DNA from: JAPLGD01 sp041302745
Lineage (GTDB): Bacteria; Bipolaricaulota; Bipolaricaulia; UBA7950; UBA9294
DNA length: 54,353 nt
Assembly (NCBI GenBank): GCA_041302745.1
Contig: JBFYQP010000125.1
Coordinates: 1-54,353 of the forward strand
Reading direction: 5' to 3'
Shown here piece after piece: positions 32,767 to 41,852 of the stretch. The notes under the pieces were generated by a model. The model did no database searches, was not told where the DNA came from, and saw nothing but the letters and a program-made list of their open reading frames with translations. Every line of letters starts with the position of its first letter. Position 1 is the stretch's first letter. A program made the translations under genes and the position numbers.

Positions 32767-33746
32767 CGACGGAAGTGAGACTCGAGGAGGCGCAGAAGAC
32801 GTTCGAACGTCTCGAGCGAGCGGTCGCGCAGGTCATCGTCGGGCAGGAGCCCGTCGTGCGGTCGACGCTGATCGCTCTCCTGTGCCGCGGAAATGTGCTC
32901 TTGGAGGGAGTCCCGGGCCTGGGCAAGACGCTCCTCGTTCGGACTCTCGCACACGCCCTCGGGCTACGGTTCTCGCGAATTCAGTTCACCCCGGACCTGA
33001 TGCCCGCCGACATCCTGGGAACGAACATCATCGGGGAGTCCGGAGGCGCGAGGCGCTTCGAGTTCTCCCGCGGGCCGATCTTCGCCCACATCGTCCTCGC
33101 CGACGAAATCAACCGGGCCACGCCGAAGACCCAGTCCGCACTTCTCGAAGCCATGGAGGAGCGTACGGTCTCGGTGGGAGGCACAACGTATCTCTTGGAG
33201 GAGCCGTTCATCGTCCTGGCAACCCAAAACCCGATCGAGATGCAGGGAACGTACCCGCTTCCCGAGGCCCAGGTCGACCGATTCCTGCTCAAGGTCAACG
33301 TTCCGTTCCCCTCGCTCGACGAGCTGGTTCGCATCACGACGCTGAACACGGAATCGTCCGCCATCGTCTTCCCATCGGCCGTCGCGTCGGCGGACGACGT
33401 CCTGGCCGCCCGAACCGTGGTTCATCAGATCCCGGTCGCTCTGGGGTTGAGGCAGTTCGCGGGACGCCTCGTCCTTGCCACCCACCCCGACAGCGCCGAC
33501 GCGCCCGAAACGGTCCGCAACTACGTGGAGTATGGAGCCAGCCCCCGCGCCGCCATCGCCCTCGTCCGCGCCGCGAAGGCCCACGCATTCCTCTCCGGCC
33601 AGGTTCACGTTCGCCCCGCCGACGTCGAGGCCATGTTCCTCCCCGCGCTCCAGCATCGGATCATCCTGAACTTCCGAGGGGAAGCCGAGGGGGTCACGCC
33701 GTCGAGCATCCTGGCCGAGGTGTGGCGGAAGGTGCCGGTGGCCTGA
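32763..33746 (+). CDS. MoxR-family AAA ATPase
   Basis: 327 aa. Walker A LLEGVPGLGKTLLVRTLA, Walker B VLADEINRATPKTQSALLEAMEE, sensor ATQNPIEMQGTYPLPEAQVDRF, and the C-terminal lid ASPRAAIALVRAAKAHAFLSG are the MoxR signatures (AAA_3). MoxR proteins act as chaperones that load metals or mature complexes, usually with a vWA protein. Here it is followed at once by a DUF58 protein and two vWA membrane proteins, the standard arrangement. Cytoplasmic. Confidence 0.94.
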   Translation: MTTEVRLEEAQKTFERLERAVAQVIVGQEPVVRSTLIALLCRGNVLLEGVPGLGKTLLVRTLAHALGLRFSRIQFTPDLMPADILGTNIIGESGGARRFEFSRGPIFAHIVLADEINRATPKTQSALLEAMEERTVSVGGTTYLLEEPFIVLATQNPIEMQGTYPLPEAQVDRFLLKVNVPFPSLDELVRITTLNTESSAIVFPSAVASADDVLAARTVVHQIPVALGLRQFAGRLVLATHPDSADAPETVRNYVEYGASPRAAIALVRAAKAHAFLSGQVHVRPADVEAMFLPALQHRIILNFRGEAEGVTPSSILAEVWRKVPVA

Positions 33747-34624
33747 TGCAGCAGCTGATCGAAGGCGGGTTCCTCGAGCGGTGGGCGAACCTCCGGTTTG
33801 CCTCGAGGCGCCGCCAGGCCGGCCGCTTCACCGGATCGCACGCCTCACCGCGCGCCGGAATGAGCGTCGAGTTCGCCGACTACCGCGAGTACGTCCCCGG
33901 CGACGACTTCCGCTACGTGGATTGGAACCTCTACGGCCGGCTGGATCGACTCCTCGTCAAGACGTTCGTCCAGGAGGTCGACGTCCCCGTCTACTTCCTC
34001 CTCGACGTCAGCGGATCGATGCGCCTCGGAACCCCGCAGAAGGCGCACTACGGGGCGCAGCTTGTGCTGGCCCTGTCCTACCTAGCGTTGCGAAGCCTCG
34101 ACCGCGTCGGGGTGTTTCCGTTCTCGGACCGCCCGCTTGACTCCGCGCCTCCGCGGCAGGGAATGACCCAGTTCAGCGCCATCCTCCGCTTGCTCTCGGG
34201 CATCGATCCCGACGGACGCACGTCGATCTCGGAGGGCGTCGCCGGGTTCCTTTCCCACACGCGGGAGACCGGCCTCGTCGTTCTCGTCAGCGACTTCCTC
34301 TGCGACGACGACCTTCGCGATCCGCTCGCCCGCCTCCGCCATCGCGGCGACGAGGTCATCGCCATCCAGGTCCTGGACCGGGAAGACATCGACCCCTCCA
34401 TCGCCGGGCAGGTCCACTTCGTCGACGTCGAGACTTCGGATCGGGTGAACCTCGCCGTCGGCTCGAGCACGCTGGATGCCTACCGGAGGCGATTCGAGGG
34501 ATTCCAGACCTCCTTGCGGAACGCGTTCCTCCAACGCGGCATCCCGCTGTTCCTCGCTCCCACGGACAGGCCGCTCGAGACGCTGATTCACCAGGACCTG
34601 CGCGCGGGAGGCATTCTCGAATGA
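33746..34624 (+). CDS. DUF58 domain protein (vWA-like)
   Basis: The ATG at 33746 shares its A with the moxR stop (TGATG). 292 aa. GMSVEFADYREYVPGDDFRYVDWNLYGRLDRLLVKTF is the DUF58 signature, and VPVYFLLDVSGSMRLGTP is a vWA MIDAS motif (DxSxS). VVLVSDFLCDDDLRDPL continues the vWA fold. In MoxR clusters this protein is the usual partner of the ATPase. Cytoplasmic or membrane-associated. The stop overlaps the next start (ATGA). Confidence 0.92.
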   Translation: MQQLIEGGFLERWANLRFASRRRQAGRFTGSHASPRAGMSVEFADYREYVPGDDFRYVDWNLYGRLDRLLVKTFVQEVDVPVYFLLDVSGSMRLGTPQKAHYGAQLVLALSYLALRSLDRVGVFPFSDRPLDSAPPRQGMTQFSAILRLLSGIDPDGRTSISEGVAGFLSHTRETGLVVLVSDFLCDDDLRDPLARLRHRGDEVIAIQVLDREDIDPSIAGQVHFVDVETSDRVNLAVGSSTLDAYRRRFEGFQTSLRNAFLQRGIPLFLAPTDRPLETLIHQDLRAGGILE

Positions 34625-36444
34625 CCTTCGCCCATCCGGCGGCTCTCGCCCTCCTCTCGGCTTGGCTGCTTGTCGTCCTCTTTGCGGTCCTCCGCACCCG
34701 CCAGCGTCGCCGCGAGGTTGGAGCCCTCTTTCTGTGGCGGGACCTCCACGACTCCCCCGCCGCACGAACGCGGAACCTCCGGCTCCTCCTTGACCCGCTC
34801 CTTCTTGTGCAGCTCGCCTGCGTTCTGGTCTTCTCGTTGGCGCTCGCGCAGCCGGAGTGGGCAACCCGTCGCCCCGGCCCGATCCGCCTCGCCGTCGTGA
34901 TGGACGGCAGCGCGAGCATGCGGACGACCGCGGGCGGCGGGCGCACCCGCTACGCCGACGCCGTCGATCGCGCGCTCGGACTCCTGGCGGACACCTCCGC
35001 CCGATCCGTGGCCGTGGTCCAGTGGACGACGGCGCCCGTCGTCCTCGCTGCCGACGGGTCGACCGTCGCGCAGGGCCGATCCGCTCTGCGCGAGTCGTCC
35101 CCGACGTGGCTCGGCGACGGGACGGACGCCGACCTTGCCCGCGCCGTCTCCGCCGTCGGCGGGCCCACTCACTTCGAACGGATCGTCGTCCTCAGCGACC
35201 ACCCCCTTGCGTCGCCGCCTTTCCCTGTGGAGACCCTCCTGATCTCCGGAGGAGAGAACGTCGCCATCACCGCATTCACCGTGCGCCCCAACGTTCTGGG
35301 CGCCGGAGTCAGCGCGTTCGTCGAACTCCGCAACGACACGGCCGGCTTTCTGGACGCGAGACTCCTCGTCGGCGACGAGTTCCACAGAACCAGCCTCGAT
35401 GCGTTCCTCGAGCCCGGCGAGACGGCTCCGGTTGTCGTCCCGTTCCCCGGAGCCCGCGGATCCCGCTTCACGGCCGCCCTCGACGTGACGGACGACTATG
35501 CCGGCGACAACATCCGGTACTTCTCGCTCGAGCGCTCGATCGTCCTCCGCGTGCGCTGGCTCGGCGCCGAGAACCGGTTCCTGTCCGCTGCGCTCGATTC
35601 CGTACTTCCGATCGTGCGGGTCGAGGAAGGCGAGCCGGCGGATCTCACGGTCGCCTCCGACACCACGCTGCCGGCGCTTCCGCCCGGCCATGCGCTCCTC
35701 GTCCACACAAACGTTCAGGGAGTCGTGGCGCTCAGTGCTACGGAGTCGTCCCGCGGCACGGCGAGCGCATGGATCCCGGACCACGCCCTTCTTGCCGGCG
35801 TTCGCGCCGAGGACGTCTTCGTCGATCGCATGCCGGCCGTCACCGTCTCCGCGCCGGCCAACACGATCCTCGGCGTCGGCACGACGCCTCTTCTGTTCGA
35901 GGTTCCCGACCCCGATCGGTCGATCCTTGTTCTCACCGCCGACCTGTCGGCCACGAACCTTCCGATCACCGTCGACTTCCCGCTCATGATCCGGACGTTC
36001 GTGTCGTCTCTCGTCCGCGCCGACGCCAGCCTGGTTCCCGAGTGGCTTCACGTCGGCGACGCAATTCCCCTCGTCCGCTCGGGGTCGACGGTCGCCGTCG
36101 GGTCGACGGCCGCCGTCCTCGCCCCCGACGGCAAGCCCATCCCGCTCGCCGCCGGGCAACGCGCGTTCTTTCCCGACGCGCCCGGGGAGTACACGCTGGT
36201 CGTCGGGGAGGAGCGCTATCCGGTCTCGGTGAACGTTCCCCCCAGCGAGTCCCTGTCCGCGCCTGACGAACCCGCTGCGCCGATCGAACCCCCTGGCGCG
36301 GCACGGCCTCGGGAGTCGTCGTCCGCCGCGGCACGCCAGACCGCGGCACTCTGGCCGGTCCTCGCCGGAATCGCGTGCGTCCTCTTGGTGCTCGAGCTCG
36401 CCCTGACACGACGCCGGGCCCAGGACTCCGGGAGGTCCCCTTGA
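34621..36444 (+). CDS. BatA-like membrane protein with vWA domain
   Basis: 607 aa. N-terminal membrane helices (residues 5-25 and 58-78) with the BatA pattern ALFLWRDLHD...RNLRLLLDPLLLVQLACVLVFSLALAQP, then a vWA domain beginning RLAVVMDGSASMRTT (MIDAS DxSxS). A long beta-rich extracytoplasmic region follows, and a TM helix near the C-terminus (ALWPVLAGIACVLLVLELAL). BatA-type proteins pair with MoxR ATPases. Its stop overlaps the TTG start of the next gene. Confidence 0.82.
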   Translation: MTFAHPAALALLSAWLLVVLFAVLRTRQRRREVGALFLWRDLHDSPAARTRNLRLLLDPLLLVQLACVLVFSLALAQPEWATRRPGPIRLAVVMDGSASMRTTAGGGRTRYADAVDRALGLLADTSARSVAVVQWTTAPVVLAADGSTVAQGRSALRESSPTWLGDGTDADLARAVSAVGGPTHFERIVVLSDHPLASPPFPVETLLISGGENVAITAFTVRPNVLGAGVSAFVELRNDTAGFLDARLLVGDEFHRTSLDAFLEPGETAPVVVPFPGARGSRFTAALDVTDDYAGDNIRYFSLERSIVLRVRWLGAENRFLSAALDSVLPIVRVEEGEPADLTVASDTTLPALPPGHALLVHTNVQGVVALSATESSRGTASAWIPDHALLAGVRAEDVFVDRMPAVTVSAPANTILGVGTTPLLFEVPDPDRSILVLTADLSATNLPITVDFPLMIRTFVSSLVRADASLVPEWLHVGDAIPLVRSGSTVAVGSTAAVLAPDGKPIPLAAGQRAFFPDAPGEYTLVVGEERYPVSVNVPPSESLSAPDEPAAPIEPPGAARPRESSSAAARQTAALWPVLAGIACVLLVLELALTRRRAQDSGRSP

Positions 36445-38957
36445 TCCGCTTTGGGCTTCCCGTCGCGCTGGCCGCCCTGCCGGCCCTCGCCCTCGTCCTC
36501 GTCCTCCTGCGCCGCGGCTCCACGCGACGCGACGTCCTTCGCTACGCCGCCCTTGCCCTCGTGGCGCTCGCGTTGGCCGACCCGCGGCTCTCCGTCCGCG
36601 ACGCGCGCAACAACGTGGTCTTCGTCGTCGACCGCTCGGCGAGCGTGACGCGGTCGACCGGCGATCGCGACGTACGAAGCGCGATCGACGCCGTTGTCGC
36701 CGATCACCCGGAGTGGAGCTACGGAGTCGTCAGCTTCGCCCGCACGTCCGACGTCGACACTCCGCTCGGCGGGACGCCCGCGGCCTCCGCCATCCGGCCG
36801 GATCCGACCGGATCCGACGTCGTCGGCGGCGTCCGCCTCGCGCTCTCCCTCGTGCCGCCGGGGGGAGCAAATCAGCTCGTGATTCTGAGCGACGGCCGCT
36901 TCTCGTCCGACCCGATCGCCGCCGTCACGGCGGCACAGCTCGCCTCCGTGCCCGTCAGTGCGATCCCCCTCGGCGGACCGCGCCCCGATGACGCCCGCCT
37001 CTCCGGATTCGAAGGACCCCAAGAGGTCTCCGTCGGCCGACCCGCAGCCTTCGTCGCCCGCGTCGCAAGCGACGCTCCGGGGCAAGCGACGCTCGCCCTC
37101 TACCGCGGCGGACGGCTCGTCGAAGCTCGGGACGTAGAGCTGTCCGGCTCTCTCGACTCCTTCGCCTTCTCGGACGCGACCGCCGAGCCCGGGTTCTACG
37201 AGTACCGTGTCGTCGTCAAGCGGGAAGGGGATTCCGTTCCCGAGAACGACGCTCGCTCCCTCATCGTGCGCACGATCGATCACCCGTCGGTTCTTCTGGT
37301 CGATGTTCGCGGCGACTCCGCGCTCCCCGAGCTTCTCCGCTCGGTCGGCGTCGACTTCGTCCGTGCGCCGTCGATTCCGCCGCTGGCCGAGCTTTCCGAC
37401 TACCGACAAGTGATCTATGCCGGCCAAGCGCTTCAGGACCTCACCGGCCGCCAAGTCGACGACCTCACCCAGTTCGTTCGGAACCTCGGCGGCGGGCTGC
37501 TCGTTGTCCAGGGCGATCGAGAGGTTCGCGGGTTCGAGGCCGGCCCGATCGAGTCCCTGCTCCCGGTGTCCTTCTCCGTGCCGGAGAAGGGTCGCTCTCC
37601 GAGCATGGCCATCGTGTATCTCCTCGACCGCTCCTCGAGCATGAAGGAGATGGCCGGTGACCGCGTCAAGATCAAAGTGCTCCGAGAAGCCACGGTCGCG
37701 AGCCTGCTTCTGCTTCCGAGCGACACGCTTGTCGGCATCGTCGCCTTCTACGACCGGTACGACTGGATCTTTCCCCTCCAGCGCCTCGGGGATGGAACCG
37801 GCGCCTACCGCGCGGTGGCCGCACTCGACGCGTATGGCGGGACCGACGTGTACTACCCCCTCGACGATGCCCTCAATCAGCTCATCGCCGCCGATGCCCG
37901 CGTGAAGCACGTCCTCCTCGTTTCCGACGGGCAGACGGCCGAGGCCGGCCGCGACTATCCCCAGCTCCTCCAGAAGCTCGGCGCGCACGCGGACATCACC
38001 CTCTCCGCCATCGCTGTGAGCCGCAACCCGAACGTCCCGTTTCTCCAAAAGCTCGTGGACCAGGGGCGCGGAGCCCTCTACTACGCCTCGGACTTCACGA
38101 CCCTGCCCCAGGTCACCGTCCAGGTCACGCAACGGCTGACCCGCAGTCGATTCATCAACGCCGACACCGCCGTCGAAGTCTCAACGGGCGCGCTGACGGG
38201 CCTCGGCGAGGTTCCCTCGGTGCAGGGCTACGTCCTCACGTACCCCCGCAGCGCGGCATCCACGCTCCTGTGGGCGGGTTCGGACCCGCTCCTCTCCACG
38301 TGGAGGACCGGCCTGGGAAGCGTGACGGTGCTGAACGTCGACCTCGCGGGTGCGTGGTCGCGCGCGTGGTTGGCGTGGAGCGGGATGCCACGCCTCTTCG
38401 CCGACATCCTGGAGACGACGTCGCCGCTCGTGACCGCGACGGCCGGCATCGCGCCCCGCGTCGACGTCCGTCCATCTACGACCACCGTCCTGCTCGACGC
38501 CCACACCCCGGCCGGCGGGTTTGACGACTTCCTCGAGCTTAGCGGAACCCTCGTCCCGACCGAAGAGCGCGTCGACGCGCCGCAGGTCGCCCCCGGCCTG
38601 TACCGATTGCGCTTCCCGACGCCCGCGGAGGGCGCGTACGCGCTTCTCGTGCAGGAACGCGGCGGCGCTCGGTCCCTTTCGGTTCCGTTCTCCGTGCCGT
38701 ACTCGCCCGAGTACGAGGAGTTCGGCATCGACCGCGCGGCCCTCGCCGCACTGGCTCGGGCCACCGGAGGCTCGCTCCTCGACGAAGAGGCCGGCGGGCT
38801 CGAGCCCGTCCGGTCGTCTCGCGCACAGCGCGAGACTCCGCTCTTCCCGGCTCTTCTCGGACTCGCGCTCGGGCTCTTCCTCCTCGACCTAGGAATCCGG
38901 CGACGCGCGGCGGCCCGCGAGCTGAGAGCCGGCGGCTCGCGACGGGCTGCGGATTGA
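36441..38957 (+). CDS. Large membrane protein with two vWA-like domains and a GATase-like domain
   Basis: TTG 36441 overlaps the previous stop (TTGA), giving 838 aa. Two TM helices at the N-terminus, then a first vWA-like domain (NNVVFVVDRSASVTRSTGD), a middle glutamine-amidotransferase-like fold (SVLLVDVRGDSALPELLRSVGVDFVRAP), a second vWA (MAIVYLLDRSSSMKEMAGDRVKI, MIDAS DxSxS), a beta region and a final TM (LFPALLGLALGLFLLDLGIRRR). This is the arrangement of BatB/YegM-like large proteins in MoxR operons. Last gene of the operon; a tRNA promoter starts at its stop codon. Confidence 0.8.
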   Translation: MIRFGLPVALAALPALALVLVLLRRGSTRRDVLRYAALALVALALADPRLSVRDARNNVVFVVDRSASVTRSTGDRDVRSAIDAVVADHPEWSYGVVSFARTSDVDTPLGGTPAASAIRPDPTGSDVVGGVRLALSLVPPGGANQLVILSDGRFSSDPIAAVTAAQLASVPVSAIPLGGPRPDDARLSGFEGPQEVSVGRPAAFVARVASDAPGQATLALYRGGRLVEARDVELSGSLDSFAFSDATAEPGFYEYRVVVKREGDSVPENDARSLIVRTIDHPSVLLVDVRGDSALPELLRSVGVDFVRAPSIPPLAELSDYRQVIYAGQALQDLTGRQVDDLTQFVRNLGGGLLVVQGDREVRGFEAGPIESLLPVSFSVPEKGRSPSMAIVYLLDRSSSMKEMAGDRVKIKVLREATVASLLLLPSDTLVGIVAFYDRYDWIFPLQRLGDGTGAYRAVAALDAYGGTDVYYPLDDALNQLIAADARVKHVLLVSDGQTAEAGRDYPQLLQKLGAHADITLSAIAVSRNPNVPFLQKLVDQGRGALYYASDFTTLPQVTVQVTQRLTRSRFINADTAVEVSTGALTGLGEVPSVQGYVLTYPRSAASTLLWAGSDPLLSTWRTGLGSVTVLNVDLAGAWSRAWLAWSGMPRLFADILETTSPLVTATAGIAPRVDVRPSTTTVLLDAHTPAGGFDDFLELSGTLVPTEERVDAPQVAPGLYRLRFPTPAEGAYALLVQERGGARSLSVPFSVPYSPEYEEFGIDRAALAALARATGGSLLDEEAGGLEPVRSSRAQRETPLFPALLGLALGLFLLDLGIRRRAAARELRAGGSRRAAD

Positions 38958-38982
38958 ACGCTCCAAACGGCATCCCTATAAT
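38954..38982 (+). promoter_or_regulatory. Strong promoter for tRNA-Pro and dnaX
   Basis: TTGAAC (38954-38959), 17-bp spacer, TATAAT (38977-38982). The -35 overlaps the stop codon of the vWA gene. It is the best sigma70 match in the window and fits a stable-RNA gene. Confidence 0.85.
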
Positions 38983-38993
38983 CCCATCAGGTG

Positions 38994-39067
38994 CGGGGAG
39001 TGGCGCAGCCTGGTAGCGCGCCTGCTTTGGGAGCAGGAAGCCGCTGGTTCAAATCCAGTCTCCCCGA
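38994..39067 (+). tRNA. tRNA-Pro (TGG anticodon)
   Basis: CGGGGAG (38994-39000) pairs with CTCCCCG (39060-39066), discriminator A. D arm GCGCAGCCTGGTAGCGC, anticodon stem CCTGC/GCAGG with loop TTTGGGA (anticodon TGG, reads CCA and related Pro codons), T arm CTGGTTCAAATCCAG. CCA is not encoded. It is 24 nt before dnaX and probably co-transcribed with it. Confidence 0.97.
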
Positions 39068-39091
39068 GTCGATCGAAGGGGGTTCTCTGTC

Positions 39092-40732
39092 GTGACGGAA
39101 TCGTCGCCCCATCTCTCCTTGTACCGCCGGTGGCGGTCGCAGACCTTCGCCGAGGTCGTCGGGCAGGAGGACGTGGTGCGCACCCTGCGCAACGCCGTGG
39201 CCGCCCGCGAGACGGCCCACGCCTACCTCTTCGCCGGAGAGCGGGGCGTCGGCAAGACGTCCGTGGCCCGCATCCTCGCTCGGGCGATCAACTGCCTCGA
39301 GCCTGCGGGAGGCGAGCCGTGCAACGCCTGCGCCAACTGCCGCGCCATCCTCTCGGGGCGCTCCCTGGACATCGTCGAGATCGACGGCGCCTCCAATCGC
39401 GGCATCGACCACATCCGCAAGCTGCGGGAAGAGGTCAACTTCGTCCCCACCGACCTCCGGATGAAGATCTACATCATCGACGAAGTCCACATGCTGACGA
39501 ACGAGGCCTTCAATGCGCTCCTGAAGACCCTCGAGGAGCCGCCGGCCCACGCGGTGTTCGTCTTCGCCACCACGGAGCCCCACAAGCTTCCCCGGACGAT
39601 CGTCTCGCGGTGCCAGGCGTTCGAATTCCGGCGTCTCCCGGTTGACAAGATCCGCGACCACGTCCGCCGCGTCGCCGAGTCGGAGAAGGTCTCGCTCGAC
39701 GATGGCGCCTGCGAGCTGATCGCCCGGCGCGCCAACGGGGGGATGCGGGACGCCCTCGTCATGCTGGAGCAGGCGGCAAGCCATGAGGCCGGGCCGATCA
39801 CGGAGGCCGCCGTCCTCGACATGCTCGGTCTCGCCGGCCGGGACACCCAGGAGGCGTTTGTCCGCGCCCTCGAAGAGGGAGACCGCGGCGCGATCCTCGC
39901 AACGATCGAGACCCTCGTCGAGCGCGGGAAGGACCTCGATCTCTTCCTGGCGGACGCCATCCAGCTCCTCCGAGACCAGGTCCTCCTCGGAGGCGCCGAA
40001 GGACCTCGGGCCGTTCGCGTCGCTCAGGGACTGCTTGACATCAAGACCGACCTCTTCCGAGCTCTGGATCGCCAGGTTCGGCTCGAGATCGGCGCCCTCG
40101 CGCTCGCCGAGTCGCTCGCGCGCCCCGCGCAGAAGCCGACGCCTCGCGAGGCGGACGCCGCCGCCTCGCCGGCCGGCAAGCCCTCCTCGCCCCCTCGCGC
40201 CCGCACGAGCCCGGAGACAGGGCCGGAGCCCGCCGGCACACAGGGCGCCGGAGAGGCCTCTCCGAGGCCCGTCGCCCGCGGAGAATCCGGCACGCAAGAG
40301 ACGCCCGCCCGCAAGGCGGCGCCGAAGTCGGCTCCACGGACGGCGCCCGCCGCCGGGACAGGGAAGAGCGACGGCGCCCCCGGCCTTCCCCCCGAACTCG
40401 AGGCCCGCTGGACCGCCATGCTCGGCGAGGTCGAGAAGGATCGCATCGCCATTGCGGCGTACCTGACCGAGGCGACCCCGTCCATCGACGGCTCCCGCCT
40501 GGTTCTGTCGTTTCACCCCGACCACACCTTCCACAAGGAGAGCCTCGAGAAGCACGAGAACCTCCAGTACCTTGCCGGAACGGTGCGCCGGATCTTCGGA
40601 GACGCATTCCATGTGGAGGTCCAGTACGACGAGGCGGTCGTGCGCAAACCTCTTCCTCGGGACGTGCTCCTTGAGAAGGCCCGGCTGGTCTGCGAAGTGT
40701 TCGACGGGAAGATCGTCAAGGAGGCATTGTGA
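39092..40732 (+). CDS. dnaX: DNA polymerase III subunit gamma/tau
   Basis: Clamp-loader ATPase. GTG 39092 follows GAAGGGGG; 546 aa. Walker A GERGVGKTSVARI, zinc cysteines CLEPAGGEPCNACANC, DGASNRGIDHIRKL, Walker B IYIIDEVHMLTNEAFNALLKTLEEPP and sensor SRC in PRTIVSRCQAFEFRRL. An Ala/Pro/Lys-rich linker spans about residues 345-430, and the last 110 residues are the domain that binds the polymerase. No obvious A-rich slippery sequence for a shorter gamma form was seen. It overlaps ybaB by GTGA. Confidence 0.96.
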   Translation: MTESSPHLSLYRRWRSQTFAEVVGQEDVVRTLRNAVAARETAHAYLFAGERGVGKTSVARILARAINCLEPAGGEPCNACANCRAILSGRSLDIVEIDGASNRGIDHIRKLREEVNFVPTDLRMKIYIIDEVHMLTNEAFNALLKTLEEPPAHAVFVFATTEPHKLPRTIVSRCQAFEFRRLPVDKIRDHVRRVAESEKVSLDDGACELIARRANGGMRDALVMLEQAASHEAGPITEAAVLDMLGLAGRDTQEAFVRALEEGDRGAILATIETLVERGKDLDLFLADAIQLLRDQVLLGGAEGPRAVRVAQGLLDIKTDLFRALDRQVRLEIGALALAESLARPAQKPTPREADAAASPAGKPSSPPRARTSPETGPEPAGTQGAGEASPRPVARGESGTQETPARKAAPKSAPRTAPAAGTGKSDGAPGLPPELEARWTAMLGEVEKDRIAIAAYLTEATPSIDGSRLVLSFHPDHTFHKESLEKHENLQYLAGTVRRIFGDAFHVEVQYDEAVVRKPLPRDVLLEKARLVCEVFDGKIVKEAL

Positions 40733-41067
40733 AAGGAATGGGCAACCTGGCCAACCTCGGGAACCTCATGAAGCAGGCCAAGAAGCTCCAGGAGGACCTC
40801 GAGCGCGCCCAGGCTGAGATCGCTCAGTTGAAGGTGGAGGCAACCGCCGGAGGCGGGATGGTGACCGCCACAGTGAACGGCCGCGGGGAGCTGCAGAGGC
40901 TCAAGCTCGAGAGGGAGATCGTCAACCCCGAAGACATCGAGATGCTCGTCGATCTCGTCGTGGCCGCCGTCCAGGAGGCGCAGCGAAAGGCCCAGGAGGC
41001 CACCCAGGAGAAGCTCGGGCCCCTCACCCAAGGCATGGGCGGAATGCCGGGAATGCTCGGTCTCTAG
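40729..41067 (+). CDS. ybaB: YbaB/EbfC family nucleoid-associated protein
   Basis: GTG 40729 overlaps the dnaX stop; ATG 40738 is an alternative. 112 aa. LMKQAKKLQEDLERAQAEIAQLKVEATAGGGMVTATVNGRGEL...LEREIVNPEDIEMLVDLVVAAVQEAQRKAQE is the full family pattern. The protein forms a tweezer-like dimer that binds DNA. The usual third gene of this cluster, recR, does not follow. Confidence 0.95.
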   Translation: MKGMGNLANLGNLMKQAKKLQEDLERAQAEIAQLKVEATAGGGMVTATVNGRGELQRLKLEREIVNPEDIEMLVDLVVAAVQEAQRKAQEATQEKLGPLTQGMGGMPGMLGL

Positions 41068-41081
41068 GGGACAAGCGTCTC

Positions 41082-41111
41082 TTGCGCGGCCCCCCCGCCG
41101 CCCCGTATAGT
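41082..41111 (+). promoter_or_regulatory. Promoter for the zinc-ribbon coiled-coil gene
   Basis: TTGCGC (41082-41087), 18-bp spacer, TATAGT (41106-41111). The GTG start is 33 nt downstream with GAGGGG in front. Confidence 0.55.
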
Positions 41112-41144
41112 CGGCAGGAGACCGATCGCATCGCGAGGGGGGCC

Positions 41145-41852
41145 GTGCTCAACGAAGTCCAACAGCTGCTCAACGTCCAGCGCGCCGACCAAGCGCTCCA
41201 CGAAGCCTCCTCACACGTTGACCACCTTCGTCTCCATCGTCAGCAGCTCGAGGCGCGCATCGAACAGGAGCGCGCCCACGTCTCGTCCCTCGCCGATCGC
41301 CTCCGGCAGCTGGAGGTCGAAAGCCACGCCAAGAACCTCGAGGTCGACGACCTCGACATGAACATCCGCGGCTACCGGAAGCGCCTGGACGAGGGAATCA
41401 TCTCGTTCAAGGAGATGGAGGACCTGCGGACCAAGATCGACATGGAGAAGGGGCGCATCAACCGGCTCGAGGACGAGGCTTTCGAGCGGATGGACTCCGT
41501 CGAGGGCGCCCGCGGCGCTCTCGCCGTCGCGCGGTCCGAGCTCGGCGGGAAGGAGGACGCCCTGCGGGCTCAGATCCAGGACGTCGACCGCCAGATCGAG
41601 GCGGCCGTCGCGCAGGTCACCGCCGTCACGGCCGAGCGGGCGGGGCTCGTCGCCGCGGCGCCCCCCTACCTCTTCGCTCAGTACGAGGCCCTGCGCGCCA
41701 AGTTTCCGAACCCCATCGCCGTCTTGGATCACGGAACCTGCGGCGGCTGCAAGCTCCGTGTGAGCGGCAACACGGCGGAGCGGGTGCGCGGAGGCATGGG
41801 AATCGTCACGTGCGAACACTGCTCACGCGTACTCTACCTCTCCTCGGACTGA
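41145..41852 (+). CDS. Coiled-coil protein with C4-type zinc ribbon (CT398/zf-RING_7 family)
   Basis: GTG 41145 follows GAGGGG. 235 aa: a long antiparallel coiled coil (residues 1-175, with hairpin turn GYRKRLDEGIISFKEMEDLRTKIDMEKGRINRLED) and a C-terminal zinc ribbon with two CxxC pairs (GTCGGCKLRV and TCEHCSRVLY). Relatives bind flagellar, secretion or RNA-linked partners and are often next to RNase H or rnpB. Here it is upstream of rnpB as well. The TPM-domain gene begins inside its last 43 nt. Confidence 0.85.
   Translation: MLNEVQQLLNVQRADQALHEASSHVDHLRLHRQQLEARIEQERAHVSSLADRLRQLEVESHAKNLEVDDLDMNIRGYRKRLDEGIISFKEMEDLRTKIDMEKGRINRLEDEAFERMDSVEGARGALAVARSELGGKEDALRAQIQDVDRQIEAAVAQVTAVTAERAGLVAAAPPYLFAQYEALRAKFPNPIAVLDHGTCGGCKLRVSGNTAERVRGGMGIVTCEHCSRVLYLSSD

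Noticed and set aside
36216..38132. Open frame of 638 codons on the minus strand opposite the large vWA gene
   Set aside because: A GC-rich shadow frame: composition is arginine/glycine/aspartate-rich with no domain, and the plus-strand frame has clear vWA motifs and translational coupling. The same applies to long frames at 34588-36159, 38987-40612 and 20598-21833.
41068..41144. recR expected after dnaX-ybaB
   Set aside because: The gap is only 77 nt and the following protein is a coiled-coil zinc-ribbon protein without a Toprim domain.
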